Assembly: GCA_905250075.1 (NCBI GenBank)
Contig: CAJNOP010000003.1
Location: 3,204,833-3,268,832 of the forward strand
Length of the DNA: 64,000 bases
Origin: Rotaria sp. Silwood1
Lineage: Eukaryota > Rotifera > Eurotatoria > Philodinida > Philodinidae
Direction: 5' to 3'
Position numbers and translations under genes: made by a program. Position 1 is the stretch's first letter; every line of letters starts with the position of its first letter. This document shows positions 50,401 through 62,844 of this stretch, in pieces. Below the pieces are notes generated by a model. That model saw nothing but the letters and a program-made list of their open reading frames with translations. It was not told the DNA's origin and made no database searches.

Positions 50401-53400
50401 AATTAACATTATCATTTCTTTCTGATATGGTAATAATGATTGTTATCATTTTATTAATTTTCTAATTTTGTCTTATCTAAAAAGGAATCTCGTTCAACAA
50501 AAACAATAGCTCGTAGTTTTGTACCTGATTTTAATCAAACAATTGATTTTCCTATTCCATTAATATGGAGTGATCATCGTAATCAATCAATATCTCTTGC
50601 TGAAATGCTTGAACATGGAGAATTAAAAATTGATATTTATCATCAGATGAATGCAAATTCACATGAAAAACAATCATTAGATATTCATATATGTTATTGT
50701 ATAATTCCATTAAAAGAATTAATTATTCGACATACAGGTTATTGTCATAGAAAATGATTGTAATTAAATTATTTCTTTTTTCTTCTATAGGAATTAAAGG
50801 TTGGTATCCATTAGCTAGTGCAAATAGTGTTGTTACATCAGAAATTTCTTCGGATCCAATTGAAAATTGTGTTGGTGGTATTGAATTATTTATTCGTTTT
50901 ACACAACAAGATGATCGTCGTCGAATGATGGATTCAGCAAAAAAACTTGGTTGGTTGAATGAGAATTATAGTGATGAAGAAAATTTTCTTGATGGTAATA
51001 TTCTTTGTATTTTTCTAAAAGAAATAAATTTGAAGTTTTGTTTTTGTGTTTATGTGTAGATCAAAAAGATCTTGGATGTATTGTAAAAATATCAATTGAT
51101 CGTATTCAATTTCCTGTTCAACTTATAACACAAACAGATAAAGATAGTTTAAGCGTTTTTGCACAATATCGATTTTATGATAAAAGTAATGCGTAATAAG
51201 TTTCTTTTTTTTGTTTTTATGTATTCGAATTCTATTTTCTTTTCGTTTTATTTAAGTGCCAATAATAACTAAACGAAAAAAAGCAATTATTGATAGAAAT
51301 AATATAATATGTGAACTTCAATTTAATAAAGAACATCTATTTTTATGTAGTGATCCATTTCTATGGTACTTACGTGAAGAAAAATTAGAAATACAAATTT
51401 GGACCAGTGAAAATGATACTTATGATTATTCACAATCATTAGTATCAACAACAGATAAACTTATTGGTTCAATTTATGTTGATTTAAATTCATTATGTCA
51501 TAGAAAAAGAAAATCTCATCGATTAAGTAGTATTTTACCAATATTTAAACAAGGAACAAAAGATTTAACTGGTGCATGTGTACAAATACATGTTTCAATT
51601 GATAAATCAAAAGATTTTAATGAATTAAGGGTATATTTTATTTTTGTTTTCTGCTTTACTGATATATCTTATAATGAGAGTTACATGAACTGATATTCAG
51701 TTTGAATGAAATTTTCATTTTAGAACAAACTAGACAATTCCGAATTTCGTTATGAAGTGTTTATGTTCTAATTATTTCATTTGATCAGTGTGCGTGTGTT
51801 AAGGACTGTTTGCATAAAAGGATCGAGTATTAATAGGTTTAATAATCCTCAAAATATTCTGAAAGTTTCGGATGAAAAAAGTGTTTTTCTGTTGAGATAT
51901 TGAATTTCCCAATAGCCTTAATTTTTGTTACATGTCTGTGACAAAAGGCTATTTGTTAGAAATTCAGTATCTTGACAAAGAAACATTCTTTTCAGCTGAA
52001 ACTTTCAAGATATTTTAAGATCCTTTAGATTTATCAATGAACTAAATTTTAGATCAAGAAATTAAGTAAAACGATCTTGTCTCGGTTCCAAAAGCCTATG
52101 GAGACAGATCCTTATATATTTTTTCTAGTCTTACCGACTCCTCCTTAGTGGTTTAATATAAAATCAAAAGACAAATATCAGTTCGGATGGTTTCTTCGTT
52201 AGTTCAAGTATGTTCAAGACTGAAGGACTTTGTGAATGAGAATATTAACATATGATAACTTTACTGTTTGAATATTAGTATTTTATGCTTTTATCATTCA
52301 ATTCAATGTCTTCTACAATTCATTTCCAAAACTATTTTTCACAATTTTAGTATGAATTCAATAATATTACGAAAGATTTGTGTTTGTGAAACATGATCTA
52401 GAAGGAGTGTTGAAATGTATAGGATAGAGATTTTCACTGCACAGATTATGACACACCTGATCGGCCGACCTTAACAGACACGTTAATAGCTGTAGATATA
52501 TGATCAAAGACCGTATATCAATAATGTCTCGTCATAAAGTAGCTATAAACAGATTCTTTGTTCCATTATTAGATGATTGAGTAGAATAGATGATGATTTT
52601 AATCTCACAGGAATTGTGTTAACAGTTTTCTTTCTAAATATTTTATTTTAGAATCGAAACGGTCTCGATACATCCAACGATGTTGAACTTGATTCTTACT
52701 TAGAAAATCGTCATTTAAATTTAATAAGCAATGATCGTGCACTTCGTACGATGACAAATAATATTTTCTCAGTTATTATCAATATTGAACAAGCTGCACA
52801 TTTACCAAATATTTATTCTCAAAATGAGTAAATCTTTTTTAGTTATATAATAAAATATTTGTTTTTTTGGTTCATTAGAAATATTCATATACCACCAAAT
52901 CCATATGTAACATATTCAACAGCTGATTCAAATCATTTATGTCGTACACAAGTCTTAACATCAACAACAAAACCTCAATGGAACTATCAACAATCAATTA
53001 AATTATCGATCGAACATTTATTTAATGAAAAAAAAGTATTTATACTTAAAGTATGGCATAAAATAAATGCTGATATTGAATCTATTCCAGGTAAGCAAAA
53101 AAAAAACCACACTTAATATAGTAAAATTTTCTTATTGTTAATAGAAAAATCAGGTGATAAAGTTCTTGGTTTTGTTTCTATCGATTTAAGTCCATTATTA
53201 TCTGGTTTACAACAAATATCTGGTTGGTATAATATAATTGATACAATTGGAAATGTACAAGGACAATTAAAAATTAGTATTACACCACAAGAAGATCTTT
53301 TTGAATTTAAACGTATGAAATATAATTCCAAACAATATCAACCAAAACTTAATACACATCGTTCAAATTCATCAAAAAGTGAAACTATACCATCGTCAAA

Positions 53401-55951
53401 TATTAATGATTTTTCATCCAGATCTGTAAGTATCTATTAAATATTTAGATTTTTATTTATGAAAAAAAAAATAATTTAGAGTAATGGCGGTTCAACAAGT
53501 TTAAACTCTTCAATGATTGATGATGAAAATAATAAACAATCATTTTTAATGAATAATCTTCGGTAAATAAATAACAAAAGAGCATTTTCTATTTAAAGAA
53601 AATCTTTTTTTTTTTCCTAGACGTCAATTAGGTGAACTTGATGTGATAACAGAACGTTTAAAAGCTCGTTATTATTCAAATTCAGAAATATCATCAACAA
53701 TAACAACAAGTCGAAATAGTAGTGCATCATCAGTTCCACAAATAACTTCACTTAATTTACCATTAACTACAAATTCTATTCGTCAAAATACTGATAATAC
53801 ACATTCAACAACGTCAACAACAACAGTTCAAAGAGATTTATTAGAACAATTTCCTGAATCATTAAGTGGTAAACCATTAGTGAGTAATGGTCTTAATGTA
53901 ACTGATGTACTATCATTACATAATGATCAAGTGCGTCTAGCACAAGAACTTATGACAAAAGCAAATCATTTACTTGAGACATCGAAAGATTTTTTTGATA
54001 AACCTCCGACTATACCAATACCACCAGTATCGTCAACTATTATTGAAAAGAAATCTAGTACGCCATCACTACCACCAATGTTACCGAAATTTAATGCAAC
54101 TAATGAATTTCAAACCGTAGATGATTCATCTAAAATTGATACTACTAATGGACATATGAAGTGAGTTTTAATAGATACACAGATTATTTTCTTTTCTAAA
54201 ATCATGGTTATTAGAGATTCAGTCTCAGAAAGTATATGCTCATTCTGTCAGAATGCGAAGCTGCACTTCTGGAAAAGAAACTTTGACTAATATAATAATT
54301 AACACAAATAAAAAATGAGGTTAAGTTTGTTTATGACACAAATAAGAATGAAAAAAATCTAGAAAATTCACCAGCAAATGGCTTCAAAAAAATATTCTTC
54401 TTATGTTTTAATAGTTTGTTTTTTCTACTGAACATGAATTGAAACAATCGAATAAGCTGCATATTATAGGAAAACATTAGGCATTTCTGCAATACTAACG
54501 CTAGTTTTTTTTTTAACTTCAGTGATGACAATGTGTTTTGCAAGTAAGAAAATTTATCTAGTCTTGCAAATAGTTAGTTAGCTATCATGTTGATATGAAC
54601 AATCTTGTCTAGCTCACTAAAGATTCATGAGTTGTGGTATCAAATCGCTCAGCGATGGGCTACTACGACATCTAACCATTTATTTCGTCTCCTTACGATG
54701 CTGTCCTTTTTTCAAAAACATGGCTAAATGTATATATATTGTTTAATTTGATCTCATAGAAATGATGTAATCATTTTGAAGTCTATTCAGAATAGCGAAT
54801 ATAAAGTCTGTGGATGCTCGTTAATATCTTTTAATAGTTTACCTTGGTGACATATTTTTTTCTTTCTCTCCTTGTTTAGTTAATATTTCCTATATCTCTC
54901 AGGATATATTTTAGTTCAGTAAGTATACAAACTCTACTAAGATATAACAAGATCATTTCAAGTGGAATAGTTTTCAGTAATAAACACTTCACAAAAATCT
55001 TACAAACATTCGTCACGTTAGTACGTTCATTCTTATGAAGAAATCAGAAACCAATGTTTTTTTTTTCTTCATTATATACAAATTTAATGAATAATCTTCA
55101 AATTGAATTTATTATTGTCATTTTACAATAAATAGTAATTCATTCGAACAACAACATCCAAATGATTCAATAATTTGGTCCGATGAAGAAGATGATGAAC
55201 AAGATCAAAGTTTTCTACCTATTGGTCTTCCACCAACTCATCATCGTTCAATAATACCAGCTGTTGTCTCATCACCATTACATGTCGAAGAAAATTCAAT
55301 AAATCAAGAACAACAAGATGATATTGATATTGTTCATATTCGTCCATTAAATAATCTATCTGCATTTAATTTTGATTGTCAACAAATGAATGCAGAACGA
55401 CTTAATGGTTTAAATCTAATTTTTTCATCTTTTTTTTTTGTCTATTCAAATCCTTTTTTTAGGTTCTCTAACAAATGATGCTCATACTGAATTATCACGT
55501 CATACTGTATATTCTCCTGATATAACAATTACGAACAATAATCAAAGCCAATATAAAAAACGTTCACATGAATTACAAAATTCATTTGATTGTCAATCTC
55601 CAGAACAACAATCATTTTCTTCTGATATATCTGTCGTTGATGATACTAATACACAAACGAAACAAATCGATTTATCTATTCGTAAGAAAACATTACCGAA
55701 TTTTTTTCCATCAAATCATGAAATGGAAGTATCAATGAAACAAGTTTCACAAGCATTAACAACATCAGTAAAATCATTTTTTTTGGTCTTCGTATTATTT
55801 GTTTATTTTTTGTTTTAAATAGGCAGCAAATTCATCGTCAAATAATCTAATAAAAACAATAAATGAACGATATCATAGTAAATTACCAACTGAAATAACA
55901 AATACAAAACGAATCGAACAAATTTTTCAAACTAAATATCCTTCAAATTAA
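44407..55951 (+). CDS. C2CD3: C2CD3, centriole elongation / ciliogenesis C2-domain protein
   Basis: C2CD3 sits at the distal centriole and is needed for distal appendages and cilium formation. Twenty-seven exons encode 2179 residues (human about 2350). The N-terminus has TSLPPCVEGP, VTIKVAWWGE and YYIRSELRQFSKYL. A Ser/Arg-rich linker follows, then successive C2 domains, including YIEYQFPV, NYDF-like landmarks FVIIELWDKKISGPSDQLIG, PLEQFYVSFKDKHISRVLL, AQYPVISIDSWLPIIDPF and WGESDCFIQYLFP. Further C2 repeats lie at 50175-51630 and 52652-53330. The tail is Ser/Thr-rich and acidic. The start exon (44407-44449) is short and joins cleanly in phase. Long introns are 47501-48307, 49402-50174, 51631-52651 and 54161-55135; the third contains a palindromic repeat. 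At 51185 the donor GTAATG keeps frame, whereas a nearby GTAATA would not. Confidence 0.93.
51846..52260. repeat. Palindromic dispersed repeat in a C2CD3 intron
   Basis: Near 51870-51920 and 51957-52010 the same module occurs in opposite orientation: GAAAGTTTC..TGAAAA...TTTCT.TTGA.ATA.TGAATTTC against GAAATTCAGTATCTTGACAA followed by GAAACATTCTTTTCAGCTGAAACTTTC. The remaining sequence to about 52210 matches 58440-58660 in the same orientation (TTTCTAGTCTTA, CAGTTCG.AT.GTT). It belongs to the same family as the fold-back at 56464-57097. Confidence 0.7.
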
Positions 55952-57359
55952 ATTATTATATTACAGTGATAATCATTTTTCTTCTATTTTCAAGTTCAGA
56001 TATAAATATGTCTGTTTTTAAAAATTAATTGTAGACATAGTTTTTCTTGAAAATAAAAAGCATTCCATGTTAATTGTATTTTTAAAAACATTTAAAGATA
56101 TTCTCTTCTCTTTTTTGAGTGTTTCTTAGTCTCAAAGATGAAACAATCGATCAACCTTAAACAAAAATAAAGAAATACATGTGCGAAGAAAAAAAAAATT
56201 GAAGTGGATTTTCGCTGAAAAATCTTGGGTTCCACAGAGTTGCATCCTGTTTGCTTGTGACCCTTTTGCTGATTTTGTTCAATTGGGCTGAAATTTTTAC
56301 TACCGATACTTGGAAGTATTCTCTGAAGATAAAATCGACCATTTTCGTTTTTGACTTTCCTATATCAATTTATTGGATTCTGAAAGGCAGAATTCCAGTC
56401 TTATTACGGAATTTTTACGTATCTCTCTCATGAAAAAGTGAGATTTTCAGAGAAGCTTAAAATTATCTCTGACGAGGGAAGGTTTCCAACTGATCCACGC
56501 CATTTTTAATAATGTCTTGTTCATATATAGGGGTCATTATTCTAAGAAAAATCCTAAGAAGGTTGGAGCTGATAGTGCTTCCTTCGAAAGTTATGACCAT
56601 TTTACTGATTTTTCGATCTATGGTAAGATATTTACAAAAACATGGAATGACGAAATTTTGACCTGAAATTCTGCTCATATGAAGGTCTCGTGGTCCTTAG
56701 TATGTGCTAAAAGTTTCAGCGAAAACGGATGTTTCTTTCTCGAGATAATGCATTTGCAATAAATATTCGCATTTCACAGGATCTCAGAAAAATTGAGTCT
56801 TCTTGGACATTCATTATCTGGGAAATAGAACATCCGTTTTCACTGAAACTTTTAGCACATATTAAAGACCATGAGACCTTCGTGTGAGCAAAATTTTCAG
56901 GTCAAAATTTCGTCATTCCATGTTTTTGTAAATATCTTACCATAGATCAAAAACTCAGTAAAATGGTCATAACTTTCGAAGGAAGCACTATCAGCTCCAA
57001 CCTTCTTAGGATTTTTCTTAGAATAATGACCCCTATATATGAACAAGACATTATTAAAAATGGCGTGGATCAGTTGAAGACCTTCCCTCGGGAGATACGG
57101 TTTTAGGCGTCTCAACAGAACAATTCTCAGCTCAATTGGAAAAAGTTTAATGGGAGTCCTATGGAATATTAGAATTTTCTAGACAAAAACTGCAAAAATC
57201 TATTTCAATTTTTCTTTTCGAGCATGTCTTCTTACTTTGGATGTAAAATTTCCAGGTTGATCAATTGTACCATTTTCAATAATGAGAAACAATATCCTTA
57301 ATTGAATTGAGTGTAATTATGTTTATTTTTTGTTCTTTAAGATATGAATATCTTTCAAT
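55952..57359. other. Intergenic region dominated by a fold-back repeat
   Basis: Between the C2CD3 stop and the CEP290-like start, most of the DNA is the 56464-57097 inverted repeat and its flanks. Open frames at 56157-57115 on either strand are reads through the two arms and are not genes. Confidence 0.7.
56464..57097. repeat. Large fold-back (inverted) repeat, arms of about 287 bp
   Basis: The left arm, 56464-56750, pairs with the right arm, 56812-57097, with scattered mismatches and short gaps; the spacer is about 61 bp. Shared words include GAGGGAAGG, TGATCCACGCCATTTTTAAT, ATTATTCTAAGAAAAATCCT and GACCTGAAA, each found once per arm in opposite orientation. There is no coding capacity. A transcript through it would form a very stable hairpin. 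Inner parts resemble the repeats at 51846-52260 and 58330-58660, so it is probably a mobile fold-back/MITE-type family. Confidence 0.9.
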
Positions 57360-57962
57360 ATGGAGATGCCACCAATCCATATGTGTGCTTTTTTAAATTA
57401 TGAAAATGAACGATTAAAAACAAAAATAGCCGATCTTAAAAGACATATAGCACATCTTGAAAGAATAATTGCAGAAAAAAATCTTGATCATATTCATTCA
57501 TGTTCAATATCATGTCAAACAGATATTACTGTTCCACGTCGTCCAAGCCCAACAGGAAGATTACCTACCGAAGAACAACTACGTTTACATCGTCTTTTAA
57601 AAGCTCAAAATGATTTATTAAAAAAATATGAAAATGAAAGTATACGTGATCGACAAGAAGCATCTTCATCAAAACTTATTCATGATTATGAACGACGTTT
57701 AATACAATGTGAAAAAGAAAAAGAAGAAGCAGAAAAACGTGCTATGTGCGCACAAAAACGTATGGAAAAATTTGAAGAACGCTATGAACGTATGAAGAAA
57801 GAATTAAGTGCGCTTGATGAAAATTTTTTTGATGATATTGAAGATTTAAAATTTGCTTTACAACAAGCAAATAATCTTAATCGAGAATATGAAAAAACTG
57901 TGCAAATGTTAAGTGATCGTCTCGGTATTCCATATCCAAGGGTAGTAGTTAAAAGAAAATAG
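57360..57962 (+). CDS. Coiled-coil protein like the C-terminus of CEP290
   Basis: A single exon encodes 200 residues, nearly all predicted helix/coiled coil. The last 50 residues match the end of CEP290, the transition-zone and centrosome protein. Here KKELSALDENFFDDIEDLK is followed by LSDRLGIPYP; human CEP290 has KKELxxFDPSFFEEIEDLK followed by LSEQLGV. CEP290 itself is about 2500 residues, and nothing upstream to the C2CD3 stop adds more exons, so this is a stand-alone short gene. A TTTAAG acceptor-like site ends just upstream, and an out-of-frame ATG lies at 57344. Function is probably centrosomal or ciliary by homology. It could be a duplicated CEP290 tail or a distinct small paralogue. 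Confidence 0.65.
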   Translation: MEMPPIHMCAFLNYENERLKTKIADLKRHIAHLERIIAEKNLDHIHSCSISCQTDITVPRRPSPTGRLPTEEQLRLHRLLKAQNDLLKKYENESIRDRQEASSSKLIHDYERRLIQCEKEKEEAEKRAMCAQKRMEKFEERYERMKKELSALDENFFDDIEDLKFALQQANNLNREYEKTVQMLSDRLGIPYPRVVVKRK

Positions 57963-60003
57963 TTTATATAACGGATGTGTTAGAATAAATTTTTCTCTCA
58001 GTATTTTATCGATATCGTTATACCTTAGTCGTTCGTTTTAAACTTTCACCATTCATTTTTTCTACAATTAAGTATTACAAAATGTTTAGTAAAAATATTA
58101 GATAAATCATACGGCGAAGTTCTTACATGGTAACTTTTCGAAAGCTTTTTTTGCAGAATGATTCAGTAGTTTTTTCTAGCTTTGCATAAATAAAAGAGAA
58201 AGATAGAGTGCGTTTAAGAGTATAGCAAAGTACATTCTTATGATGCATATTGAAGTTTGTTTCGATGAAATTTTTCTTCTTTGACGCGAATGTTAGTTAA
58301 TTAAAACTAACAAGGCAACTATTTCAAGTAATAGAATTTCGACCTGAAATTCAATTCATGGATAGATCTACTCACACCTTAAATAGCCTGGAAGTTTCAG
58401 CCGAAAAGAATCTTTCTTTATTGAGGTATTGAATTTCTAAATAACCTTAATTTTTATATCATGTCTATGACAAATGACTATTTGTTTGAAATTCAATATT
58501 TCCACAAAGAATAATGATTTTAGACTAGAGGAAATCTACAGATCAAAATTCTGTTATTTGATTTTTTGTTTAAATCTCTTCTAGTCTTATCGAGATTTCC
58601 TGGTTAGTTTAAATGGCAAGTTACAGTTCGAATAGTTCTATCGTGAGCCAAAAACAAGTAAAACTTTGTTTGTTTTTGCGCAATATACCTCAAAGAATAG
58701 CTCTCATTCAAATTCTAACATTTCAGTTTGATGTACTTACTCTTAACATTGAAATAAAGTTGAGTTGTATTGACTCATTTATCTTTTGCAGATTAATGCA
58801 AATTTTACTGAGAATCTCCCATGTAAAGTTTTGGGACAAGAAATAATTCATTTACATGGCTAATCTTGATACAAAAAGTTTACTATCTTGATTACAAGAT
58901 AGAACTTTTCAAGCCCTACAGGAATGTTATGTATTCTTTTGTGAAAGTTGGTTATGTTGGAGTTTCGCAATGTTAATTAACTTAACGTGTTTTTTAACAA
59001 AACCTGTACTGCATTATTCTAGAGTATTGAATCGTGAGCCTTGAAATACAAACGACAAGACATGACGATATTGTGAAAATACTTAAACAGTTATTTATTC
59101 TGATACACCCGTTGTCTATATATTTTTTGATTCACACTAATAGATTAGCATTTAACATAAAAATTTTCTTTTTTTATGAATTGTATTGAAAGAAAAAAAT
59201 TTATTTAAACTTGAATTGTCAATTTTTCTTTTATTAAGATTTTTATAATATGAAACAAAATTCACATTTGAACAATATCGATTGTATATAGGATTATTTT
59301 ATAGGATATTATAATAAATATGATTATAAAGATATTGTAACCTAGACTAGATACTATCGGAATTATACTCAAAAACATTTTTGTAAACAGGCATAAAAGT
59401 AATTTCTTCTTGGAATTTTGGTTATTTTTGTAATCATCAATCTAAGTCAAAGCACAACAACATAATCATAGAATTGGAAAAACAGACCATTTCAACGTTA
59501 ACAGCTGCATAGACTTGATTTATTATCTTGTAACTAATTTGTATTTGCATATCGTGCATAAGCACATATAATTATATTGTTATTAGTGTCTTGCTCATCG
59601 AGACATCTTTATGCACAACAAAAAAATATTTATAAACATGATCTTTATGATGTCACATTGATTTTCGCATGTAATAAAGATTGTATATTCTAACTACAAC
59701 AATACAATTTTCTTTTTTTTTCCTTGTTATAATAAGCAAATACATAACATAAAAACGAATACTATATTATCTATAAAATTTCATTTGACAAACACATTAT
59801 ATTTAAATAAAAAAAGGTAATTATTATTGAACGCAAATCTTCTTTTTTTGCTTGCATCATATATATGTTACTGTTCTTCGCCTTTTCTTTATAAACTTTA
59901 AATTTAATCACCAAAGAATCTCCTCGTGAAACAAAAATATAGAAAAAAAAAATTTTTTTGACACAATTTACTCTACATATAAAACATGCACATGTATAAA
60001 CAT
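57963..60003. other. Intergenic region with a dispersed repeat copy
   Basis: About 2 kb between the CEP290-like gene (+) and P2X gene (-), both ending here. A diverged repeat copy lies at 58330-58660. The frame at 58613-58846 partly overlaps this repeat and is not called. No other gene was recognised. Confidence 0.6.
58330..58660. repeat. Dispersed repeat related to the fold-back family
   Basis: The order of words CGACCTGAAATTC, GGAAGTTTCAGCCGAAAA, TTTCTTTATTGAGGTATTGAATTTC follows the order in the left arm at 56650-56755. Its second half follows the C2CD3 intron copy (ATGTCTATGACAAA..CTATTTGTT, TTCTAGTCTTA). It is therefore a degraded member of the same family. Confidence 0.65.
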
Positions 60004-62844
60004 TCATAAGAATGTTTCAGTTGTTGGCGAATGTACAGCAGATTGTTCATGACTAAGTGACGAACTATTATTTAAATGTTCATTTTCATCAGTCTTTTCA
60101 TTGGATCCAATTAATTCTGTAGAATCAGCATCAACATAAGAAATATTTGCTTTATCATATAATTGATTTTCTTCATTTGATGCATATACTAAGTGTGATG
60201 GTCGTGATTTTGTTGATGTTGTTGCTGAACGTCTTTGTTTTATTGATGATAATGATGGACTTGTAGTTGAAGAATTTAAACCTAATTTTTGTTGATGAAA
60301 ATTTCCATAGATAAAAATTGGTGTTGTTTGCTGATTTGTATTTTTTGACGCTACTGATAAATTATCACATAAATCATGATGTTTAGTTTTTCCTTGCTGC
60401 AATTCTGTTTCATCTGTACATTCAATATTTGCTAATACTTCATTATTATCAATACTATTACGATTTGATATATTTTTTTCAAAATGATTCGAATGTTTTC
60501 TTTTTGATTCACTTTGTGGTGTATTTGATGAAACAGGTTTTAAACTATCTAATCGCATTGAGTTCAAATTAACTTCTTGAAATTTTTGCTGACGATATAC
60601 ATCAGATTGACGATGAACATATAATACAAGAATGTCACATATAAAGGTTGCTAAACTAAGAATACCAATTAATGAACCAACATTTAATGTTAATGTTATT
60701 ATATCAAAACGACCAGCTTGACCACTGATCTATAGAAATTAAGATTTTATGGTTTGTTTTTCTTTTGAAGTTTTTTTCAATAAGAATCTTATGTTATATG
60801 TACCATATTGATAAAAAAAACAAACTTAAGACATATTCCTTGTGATAATACGAGAAATATTATAAAACATTTGTATTTGATATTAACATTAATCAAGAAG
60901 TATCTCTAAGGATCAATATCGAAAAAAAGAACGATCTCTCACGTACAGTAAACAACATATCTACGTGTTTATTCATATGTTATTGCGATGATGTTTTAGA
61001 TAACAGTAAAAGTGCTCTCGAACTAGTAGAATCTCTATTGAGAAATCTTTTATTCGAAAATGAATCCACTAACTGTTGTAGTTGTCTTCAAAATTTGAAC
61101 TCATTACTCTCTTTCAATACTACTATCTCTAGCATTTTTAACCTTTCCTTGGAGGAAATTTCTATTATTAGAATCAAACAATGACTTATTACAAATCTAA
61201 CGCAACATTAATAGAAAGTTACTTGACGAAAATTATGACTTTCTTTTCATATGGTGATTTACTTACAGAAATAATAAAACGAAGACCATATGCTTTAGTT
61301 AATGTTCGATACGATCGATTTTGATATTTCCAATGTGATGCAAATCTAATAAAAGAAAACACAAAAATATGTTATGCTACAATAAGAAAATAATTATGTT
61401 AAATAATTTATTCCGACCGAAAATTAAATCCATGTGAAAATGATTCTTCTTTATATGAACCATCCAGACGTCTAAATGAATATTCAGGTTGACAAAAATT
61501 TAATGACTTATCTAAATTACAATCCCAATGTATTTTAACACGTATAACACCACCTAATCTTAACATTTGTGTTTGTTCCATTAAATCTGGTTCAACAATA
61601 TCAAGTAAAGTTCCCACACGAAATATTGGACATAATTTATGTTTAACAGGATCATAATTACATCGCTTTAAATAAGTTACATTAGCTTGAATGTTTTTTC
61701 TAATGACTTTAAAAAGTGGAAATTCAATAAAATTTTTAACGAATATTGTAAAATTTAATGCATCACGTATTGGATTTGGAATATTCAGATCATTTTCAAC
61801 TGGACACCAACCTTCAAGCTCACATAGACCTGTTATTGATTGAGAACTATTTATTGAAGAATTATTTTTTTTTAAACAACGACCTATTTAAAATAATATT
61901 AAAAATTGAAAGAAAATATTTCATTTTTATTTACCAGTCCATTTTCCATTAGCCTAAATGAAAAAGAAAATAATTAAGATAAAAAAGCAATTCTATAAAT
62001 TTACTTTTTGAAAGTTTTTATTCGTCACACAATGAGCATCATCTCTACAGCTTGACAATTTTTCATCCGGTGATTCTTTAAAAAAAAAAAAGCTTAATAG
62101 TCAATTATTATTTAAATTTCATGTATATACATACCAGCACATCGTTTATGTTCTTGATCAGTCCGAATGAAATTTGTCATTAAAAATAAAGCATTATTTT
62201 CTTGTGGTGGAACAATATAATCTAAAGAAAAGACATGAAAATAAATTTGAATATCTATTTTTTTTACCTGCACCATCAATAACTAAGGTTTGATTTTGTC
62301 CTGTTTGATTATAACCGATACCCTATTAAAAAATAGTCAAGAATGATTCTTTCTTTTTTTTTGATTTCTTTGATTTATTGATTATTATTTACTTTAACTT
62401 TCAATGTAATCGATGATATAATTGATGTGTCTGTCTCTTGATAGCCTTTTTTATGTATCATTAAATATGCAACACCGTATATTAAAATAAGTAATTGAAT
62501 AAGACGACACATAACGGCGACTAGGGAAAAGAACATATGACATTTTTATACTCTTAACATACCTTAATAGGTATGAGAAAACAAAAGAAATGAAAAACAT
62601 GAAATAGCAACAAAGTAAACGTCTCCTAAGAGATTTAGATTACCATTTTTGATTATATCTAATCTAATCCCATGATAATGTAAAATCAATTCTACTTACT
62701 TGAAACTGAATGAATTGTTACAATTTTTGGCGTTTCATATTCATAAACAAAACCATGAACTACAGATTTCATATTATCAAAAGAAAAATATTTTCGAAAT
62801 GATACACAATATAATGCTGTAGTTGATGATCTAGCAGCCGACAT
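60004..62844 (-). CDS. P2X: P2X purinoceptor (ATP-gated cation channel)
   Basis: P2X subunits form trimeric plasma-membrane channels opened by extracellular ATP. Nine exons (62700-62844, 62393-62520, 62268-62322, 62135-62221, 62005-62075, 61935-61953, 61418-61883, 61267-61345, 60004-60729; minus strand) encode 591 residues. Features in order: intracellular YETPKIV with the Thr-Pro-Lys site (38-40), TM1 about 49-70, KKGYQ, and the ATP-site lysines in LKVKG (89 and 91). Next come ten ectodomain cysteines, NFR (322-324), Lys341 in LTKAYGLRF, then GRFDIITLTLNVGSLIG with TM2 about 360-387. The membrane-stabilising Y-x-x-x-K motif is YRQQK (395-399). All key ATP contacts are present, so it should be functional. 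The tail of about 190 residues is long and Ser/Asn-rich. The number of P2X genes in this species cannot be judged here. Confidence 0.95.

Noticed and set aside
56157..57115. Several 60-72 residue frames, some similar to one another
   Set aside because: The similarity arises because they lie on the two arms of the fold-back repeat; no protein family is recognisable.
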